Shown here: piece by piece, positions 60,679 to 64,000 of the stretch
Position numbering within the stretch: the stretch's first letter is position 1
How the letters are laid out: each line of letters starts with the position of its first letter
Assembly (NCBI GenBank): GCA_964621905.1
Contig: CAZUNG010000004.1
Coordinates: forward strand, 124,001-188,000
Direction of reading: 5' to 3'
Source of the DNA: Ruminococcus_G sp964621905
GTDB lineage: Bacteria; Bacillota; Clostridia; Lachnospirales; Lachnospiraceae
DNA: 64,000 bases
Made by a program: the position numbers and the translations under genes
The notes under the pieces: model-generated
Seen by the model: only the letters and a program-made list of their open reading frames with translations
What the model was told of the DNA's origin: nothing
The model's database searches: none

Positions 60679-61620
60679 ATGGCAAAAACGAGAAAAGACA
60701 AAATAGTAGTTATTGGCGCTGGCAACGTAGGTGAAACAATCGCCTACACATTGATGATCCGCGAACTTGCAAACGAAATCGTTCTGATCGACCTGAATGA
60801 AAAACGTGCACAGGGAAGTGCTCTGGATATCGCTCACGGTACTGCATTTTATGATCAGATCACTGTGCGTTCCGGCGGATATGAAGAATGTGCCGATGCA
60901 AACCTGATCATTATCGCAGCCGGCGTGGGCAGAAAGCCTGGCCAGACACGTCTGGAGCTGGCTAAGACAAATATATCCATCGCTACAAGTATCGCAAGAA
61001 GTATCATGGAATACGCGGATAATCCGCTTCTTCTGGTTGTATCCAATCCGGTAGATATCCTTACCATGGCAATTCAGAAAGAAACCGGACTTCCGGCTTC
61101 CCGGGTTATCGGAACCGGAACTTCTCTTGACACTGCCCGTCTTCGTTACCTGATCGCCAGAGAATGTGGCGTCAGCATCAGCGATGTCTGCGCATATGTA
61201 CTCGGTGAGCACGGAGACAGCCAGGTTTCCTTATGGAGCCGTGTCCGGATCGGCGGTATTTCCCTGACAGGATTCACAAGCCAGCTTGGAATCAAGCTCG
61301 ACTATAAAGCAATTTCTATGGAAGCAAAAGATTCCGGAGCTGAGATTATCGCAGAAAAGGGAGCGACTTACAATGGTGTGGCGATGGCTACTTCCAGAAT
61401 CGTAGAGGCAATTGTTAAAAATGAACATGCCGTACTCGCGGTATCCCATGTACTTGGTGAAGAGTTCGGTGACTGGGAAGGTGTTGCAATCAGCGTTCCA
61501 TGTATTGTCAATGAAGACGGTATTAAACAGGTTGTAAATATCAACATGGAAGACTATGAAAAAGCTGCACTGAACCGCTCTGCAGAGACCATGCAGGAGT
61601 TCTGGAACAACGTAATGTAA
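60679..61620 (+). CDS. ldh: L-lactate dehydrogenase-type 2-oxoacid dehydrogenase with Arg at the specificity position
   Basis: 313 aa of the LDH/MDH family. NAD site VIGAGNVGET (12-20), catalytic His in GEHGD (residue 179), Asp151 and Arg154 in LDTARLR, and an LDH-type GTGTSLD segment. The substrate-specificity position (102 in LDH numbering, Gln in true lactate dehydrogenases) reads Arg85 in GVGRKPGQTR; malate dehydrogenases have Arg there, and Gln102Arg is the classic change that turns LDH toward oxaloacetate. So the backbone is LDH but the enzyme may act on malate or another charged 2-oxoacid. Strong GGGAATAA-type start. Confidence 0.88.
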   Translation: MAKTRKDKIVVIGAGNVGETIAYTLMIRELANEIVLIDLNEKRAQGSALDIAHGTAFYDQITVRSGGYEECADANLIIIAAGVGRKPGQTRLELAKTNISIATSIARSIMEYADNPLLLVVSNPVDILTMAIQKETGLPASRVIGTGTSLDTARLRYLIARECGVSISDVCAYVLGEHGDSQVSLWSRVRIGGISLTGFTSQLGIKLDYKAISMEAKDSGAEIIAEKGATYNGVAMATSRIVEAIVKNEHAVLAVSHVLGEEFGDWEGVAISVPCIVNEDGIKQVVNINMEDYEKAALNRSAETMQEFWNNVM

Positions 61621-61704
61621 GTATTAACTTCGGGGCCGCCTGACACGGCGGTCCCATCCATACCAAATGATGGATAAAAAAGTAAAAAAATATCACAAAA
61701 GTTA

Positions 61705-61733
61705 TTGACAAATGACACAATATCATTTATAAT
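61705..61733 (+). promoter_or_regulatory. Consensus promoter for tRNA-Leu
   Basis: TTGACA, 17 bp, TATAAT: a perfect sigma-A promoter. The tRNA starts 44 bp beyond the -10 box. A GGGGCCGCC hairpin at 61634-61656 between this and the dehydrogenase stop lacks a T-tract. Confidence 0.95.
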
Positions 61734-61777
61734 TTTCACTGTTGGCGCTTGAGAGATAGACGCTGAAAATCAAATAA

Positions 61778-61861
61778 GCGGGAGTGCTGGAATTGGCAGA
61801 CAGGCTAGACTAAGGATCTAGTGGTTGTATGATCGTGTGGGTTCAAGTCCCATCTCCCGCA
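61778..61861 (+). tRNA. tRNA-Leu (anticodon AAG)
   Basis: Type II tRNA of 84 nt with a long variable arm. Acceptor GCGGGAG pairs with CTCCCGC, the anticodon stem CTAGA/TCTAG encloses loop CTAAGGA giving AAG, and the T arm reads GTGGGTTCAAGTCCCAT. No CCA is encoded. AAG would be read after A-to-I change at the wobble base. Confidence 0.94.
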
Positions 61862-61865
61862 GTAC

Positions 61866-61899
61866 AAAACCCTGTATTCAAATTGAATACAGGGTTTTT
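61866..61899 (+). terminator. Terminator of tRNA-Leu
   Basis: AACCCTGTATTCAA and TTGAATACAGGGTT form a long A/T-closed stem with a tiny loop, followed by TTTTTC. It begins 5 bp after the tRNA. Confidence 0.92.
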
Positions 61900-61990
61900 C
61901 TGTCTGTTACTTTTGAAAATATCAAAATTCTCCTGACAGAAGAGCCTCATTTTGCATATACTAAACCAACGGTTAACTATGGAGGCAAAT

Positions 61991-63256
61991 ATGAACTTTC
62001 CCTCGATGCAGGCCATGCAGCAGGAGTCCCTGTCCAGAGGCGGACTACGGATCACCGTCAATGCTGCGCTTCAAAACCGCCCGATCGCAAACGCTACCAT
62101 TTCTATCGCTTATACAGGAGAGCCCGATAAAGTCGTTGAAGAAGTACAAACCGATAACCTCGGCCAGACCCCCGTTCTGGAACTCCCGACGCCCCCGCTG
62201 GAATACAGCCTGGAACCACAGCCAAACCAGCCCTATTCAGAATACAATCTGACGATCCGCGCCGAAGGATATGAACCGGTTGAAATCAGCGGTACGGAAC
62301 TTCTCCCGGATGTCGTATCGGTCCAGCCCGTGCGCATGCAGCCCTCACAGCATACAGATGACTACCGGCTGATCGTGATCCCTGCACACACTCTTTTCGG
62401 AGATTACCCGCCAAAAATACCGGAGGACGAGGTAAAACCGATGGATGAAACAGGCGAGATCGTACTCAGCCGCGTTGTTGTTCCCGAATTCGTGGTTGTA
62501 CACGATGGAGCTCCCGACGACCCGACTGCTCAGAATTACTATGTCCGTTATCGGGACTACATTAAAAATGTTGCCTGCAGTGAGATTTATGCGACATGGC
62601 CCGCCGACACCATACGCGCCAATGTGCTCGCCATTATGTCCTTTACTCTGAACCGGGTATATACAGAATGGTACCGCAATAAAGGTTATGATTTTACGAT
62701 TACCTCATCCACCGCATTTGACCACAAATGGATCTACGGCAGGAATATCTTTGATGACGTCGCTTCTATTGTTGACGAAGTGTTTGCCAACTATCTCTCA
62801 AGACCAAATGTCCGTCAGCCGATACTGACACAGTACTGTGATGGCCAGCGGGTTCAGTGTCCAAACGCGATGAGCCAGTGGGGTTCCAAATATCTTGGAG
62901 ATCAGGGATACTCGACGATCGACATCATCCGGTATTTTTATGGGGAAGACATGTACATTAATACAGCAGAAGAAGTCTCAGGAGTCCCCTCCTCCTGGCC
63001 CGGATACAATCTGACCATCGGAGCAAGCGGAGACAAAGTCGTGCAGATGCAGGAACAGCTGAACACAATCGGGGAAGTCTATACCGCCATACCGCCTGTG
63101 ATCATCGACGGTATTTATGGAGAAAACACGCAGGCAGCGGTGGAAGCGTTCCAGCGGATCTTCCGGCTCCCCATAACAGGAATTGTGGATTATGCAACCT
63201 GGTATAAGATTCAGGAAATCTTTGTAGGCGTCACCCGCATTGCAGAGCTGAATTAA
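61991..63256 (+). CDS. SpoIID-like and peptidoglycan-binding domain protein
   Basis: 421 aa from the ATG at 61991 (GGAGG upstream). An N-terminal beta-rich region (1-130) is followed by a SpoIID/LytB-like domain (about 190-335: NVLAIMSFTLNRVYTEW, STAFDHKWIYGRN, AMSQWGSKYLG). A C-terminal PG-binding domain (about 350-420) carries GASGDKVVQMQEQLN and GIYGENTQAAVEAFQ. No signal peptide is evident. Such proteins act on or bind peptidoglycan in endospore-forming Clostridia. Role in spore cortex is inferred only. Confidence 0.85.
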   Translation: MNFPSMQAMQQESLSRGGLRITVNAALQNRPIANATISIAYTGEPDKVVEEVQTDNLGQTPVLELPTPPLEYSLEPQPNQPYSEYNLTIRAEGYEPVEISGTELLPDVVSVQPVRMQPSQHTDDYRLIVIPAHTLFGDYPPKIPEDEVKPMDETGEIVLSRVVVPEFVVVHDGAPDDPTAQNYYVRYRDYIKNVACSEIYATWPADTIRANVLAIMSFTLNRVYTEWYRNKGYDFTITSSTAFDHKWIYGRNIFDDVASIVDEVFANYLSRPNVRQPILTQYCDGQRVQCPNAMSQWGSKYLGDQGYSTIDIIRYFYGEDMYINTAEEVSGVPSSWPGYNLTIGASGDKVVQMQEQLNTIGEVYTAIPPVIIDGIYGENTQAAVEAFQRIFRLPITGIVDYATWYKIQEIFVGVTRIAELN

Positions 63257-63283
63257 ACATCGCCAACACGGCAGATATTATTT

Positions 63284-63322
63284 GAGCCCGAGCGCAGTTT
63301 AAACTGCTCTCAGGCTCTTTTT
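63284..63322. terminator. Bidirectional terminator
   Basis: GAGCCCGAGCGCAGTTT and AAACTGCTCTCAGGCTC pair over about 17 bp with two mismatches, followed by TTTTT on the plus strand; the minus strand has fewer Ts. It ends 2 bp before the HbpS-like stop. Confidence 0.85.
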
Positions 63323-63323
63323 A

Positions 63324-63800
63324 TCATTTTCTCAGCGAAAACCATCTCTGCAGTGCATCGATGATCACCTGATGGTCTTCCAGATGTGGAAGTCCAGATA
63401 CGGCGATTGCCCCTACAACGCCAACACCTTTCACTGTAAGCGGAAATCCTCCGCCGCACATCGCAAATTCCATTGGATCAAGACGTTCCCCCTCCAGAGT
63501 AATGCCTTTTAATTCAAAGTCTGCATAGACGTGCAGGGATGATTTATGAAACTGTGTGACAAGGTTTACTTTGCGGTCCAGCCACTGCGTATTATGCCTT
63601 GTTGCACCTTCTGTCACAAATTGAAATACCTTCAGTCCGTTCAGGACGATTCCGACAGCTACACCTCCGTCATATCCTTTTGCAGCATCGATCAGCATCC
63701 CCCCCAGAAGCCAGGCGTCATCTCTGGAAAAGGATGAAAACTGATATGTCGCTTCCTGCTCTTCGCATTTTATCTGCAGTTCTTTTAAATCTTCCATATC
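63324..63800 (-). CDS. HbpS/GlcG-like heme-degrading-domain protein (UPF0303 type)
   Basis: 158 aa from the ATG at 63798-63800 (AGAGG 7 bp upstream). Single domain of the HbpS-like (DUF336) fold, with GGVAVGIVLNGLKVFQFV, TRHNTQWLDRKVNLV and MCGGGFPLTVKGVGVVGAIA. Relatives bind heme or are uncharacterised; the exact ligand here is unknown. It is the next gene after rseP on the same strand, with 14 bp between. Confidence 0.78.
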   Translation of the reverse strand, partial: DMEDLKELQIKCEEQEATYQFSSFSRDDAWLLGGMLIDAAKGYDGGVAVGIVLNGLKVFQFVTEGATRHNTQWLDRKVNLVTQFHKSSLHVYADFELKGITLEGERLDPMEFAMCGGGFPLTVKGVGVVGAIAVSGLPHLEDHQVIIDALQRWFSLRK

Positions 63801-63814
63801 ACAACCTCTTTTCA

Positions 63815-64000
63815 TTAGAATAATCTCGTTATATCATGAAATGTCACATAAACCATTAAGGCCAGCAGCAGCATCAGTCCCACAAAGTGGATCATTCCTT
63901 CTGTTTCCCTACGGATTCCTTTCCCGCGGATCGCCTCTATGACCAGAAAAACCAGACGACCTCCATCGAGTGCCGGAATCGGCAGCAGATTCATGATTCC
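63815..64000 (-). CDS. rseP: Site-2 metalloprotease RseP/RasP, C-terminal fragment
   Basis: The last 61 residues of an M50 intramembrane protease; the rest lies beyond the right edge. NLLPIPALDGGRLVFLVIEA is the conserved second active-site motif with the metal-ligand Asp, followed by the final membrane segment (FVGLMLLLALMVYV) and a short tail. It cleaves membrane anti-sigma factors. It would be upstream of the HbpS-like gene in the same run. Confidence 0.93.
   Translation of the reverse strand, partial: GIMNLLPIPALDGGRLVFLVIEAIRGKGIRRETEGMIHFVGLMLLLALMVYVTFHDITRLF

Noticed and set aside
1..64000. CRISPR arrays or prophage
   Set aside because: No regular direct-repeat arrays, integrase, capsid or portal genes were seen.

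Overview
The window looks like chromosomal DNA from a spore-forming anaerobe of the Clostridia, most likely a Lachnospiraceae gut bacterium. The evidence is a SpoIID-like peptidoglycan protein, a group A [FeFe]-hydrogenase with an NAD(P)H flavoprotein partner, the dgt-dnaG-rpoD-trmK order, the DUF4125/TPR/DUF4037 trio, strong AGGAGG ribosome binding sites and moderate GC. Species is not called. Most genes lie on the minus strand.

Layout. 1-2.1 kb: end of a type IIA topoisomerase B subunit and a Cof-like HAD phosphatase. 2.1-9 kb: accessory island in decay, with recombinase and AlbA-type fragments followed by a MerR/cupin/flavodoxin/aldo-keto reductase/tautomerase/carboxymuconolactone decarboxylase/DUF4405 redox cluster in which several genes are broken, plus a LysR regulator. 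9.1-11.5 kb: a flavin reductase-GcvT fusion preceded by a coupled 37-codon ORF and a large inverted repeat, then tRNA-Glu. 11.6-20 kb: HAD hydrolase, a two-gene [FeFe]-hydrogenase module, a Gfo/Idh/MocA oxidoreductase and a copA-csoR-copZ copper operon. 20.1-25.4 kb: second accessory patch with methyltransferase and nitroreductase fragments, an acetyltransferase, an unusual restriction-modification pair and an SRAP protein. 25.4-37.4 kb: rpiA, then a probable operon of two receptor-type Ser/Thr kinases, a secreted CHAP-like protein, two pseudokinase paralogues of those kinases and a vWA protein, headed by a HAD phosphatase and an unknown helical protein. 37.5-64 kb: mostly core genes (PHP phosphoesterase; ppk1-ppx-DUF815-pheA-folC; pyrBI; thioesterase-maf-rnpB; DUF4037/TPR/DUF4125; nucleoside kinase-nif3-trmK-rpoD-dnaG-dgt; lrgAB; an LDH-type 2-oxoacid dehydrogenase; tRNA-Leu; a SpoIID/PG-binding protein; an HbpS-like protein; the end of rseP).

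The best candidate for an undescribed system is the kinase/pseudokinase locus (26.2-37.4 kb). Two different transmembrane kinases, one with a zinc ribbon, occur as a pair, and the pair is present twice. In the second copy all visible catalytic motifs are lost but the membrane segment and ectodomains are kept. Secondary candidates are the flavin reductase-GcvT fusion with its coupled small ORF, the HTH-methyltransferase-TRD/nuclease pair, and an LDH-type enzyme with the malate dehydrogenase residue at the specificity position. No searches or folding programs were run: domain calls come from reading motifs, and boundaries are approximate.
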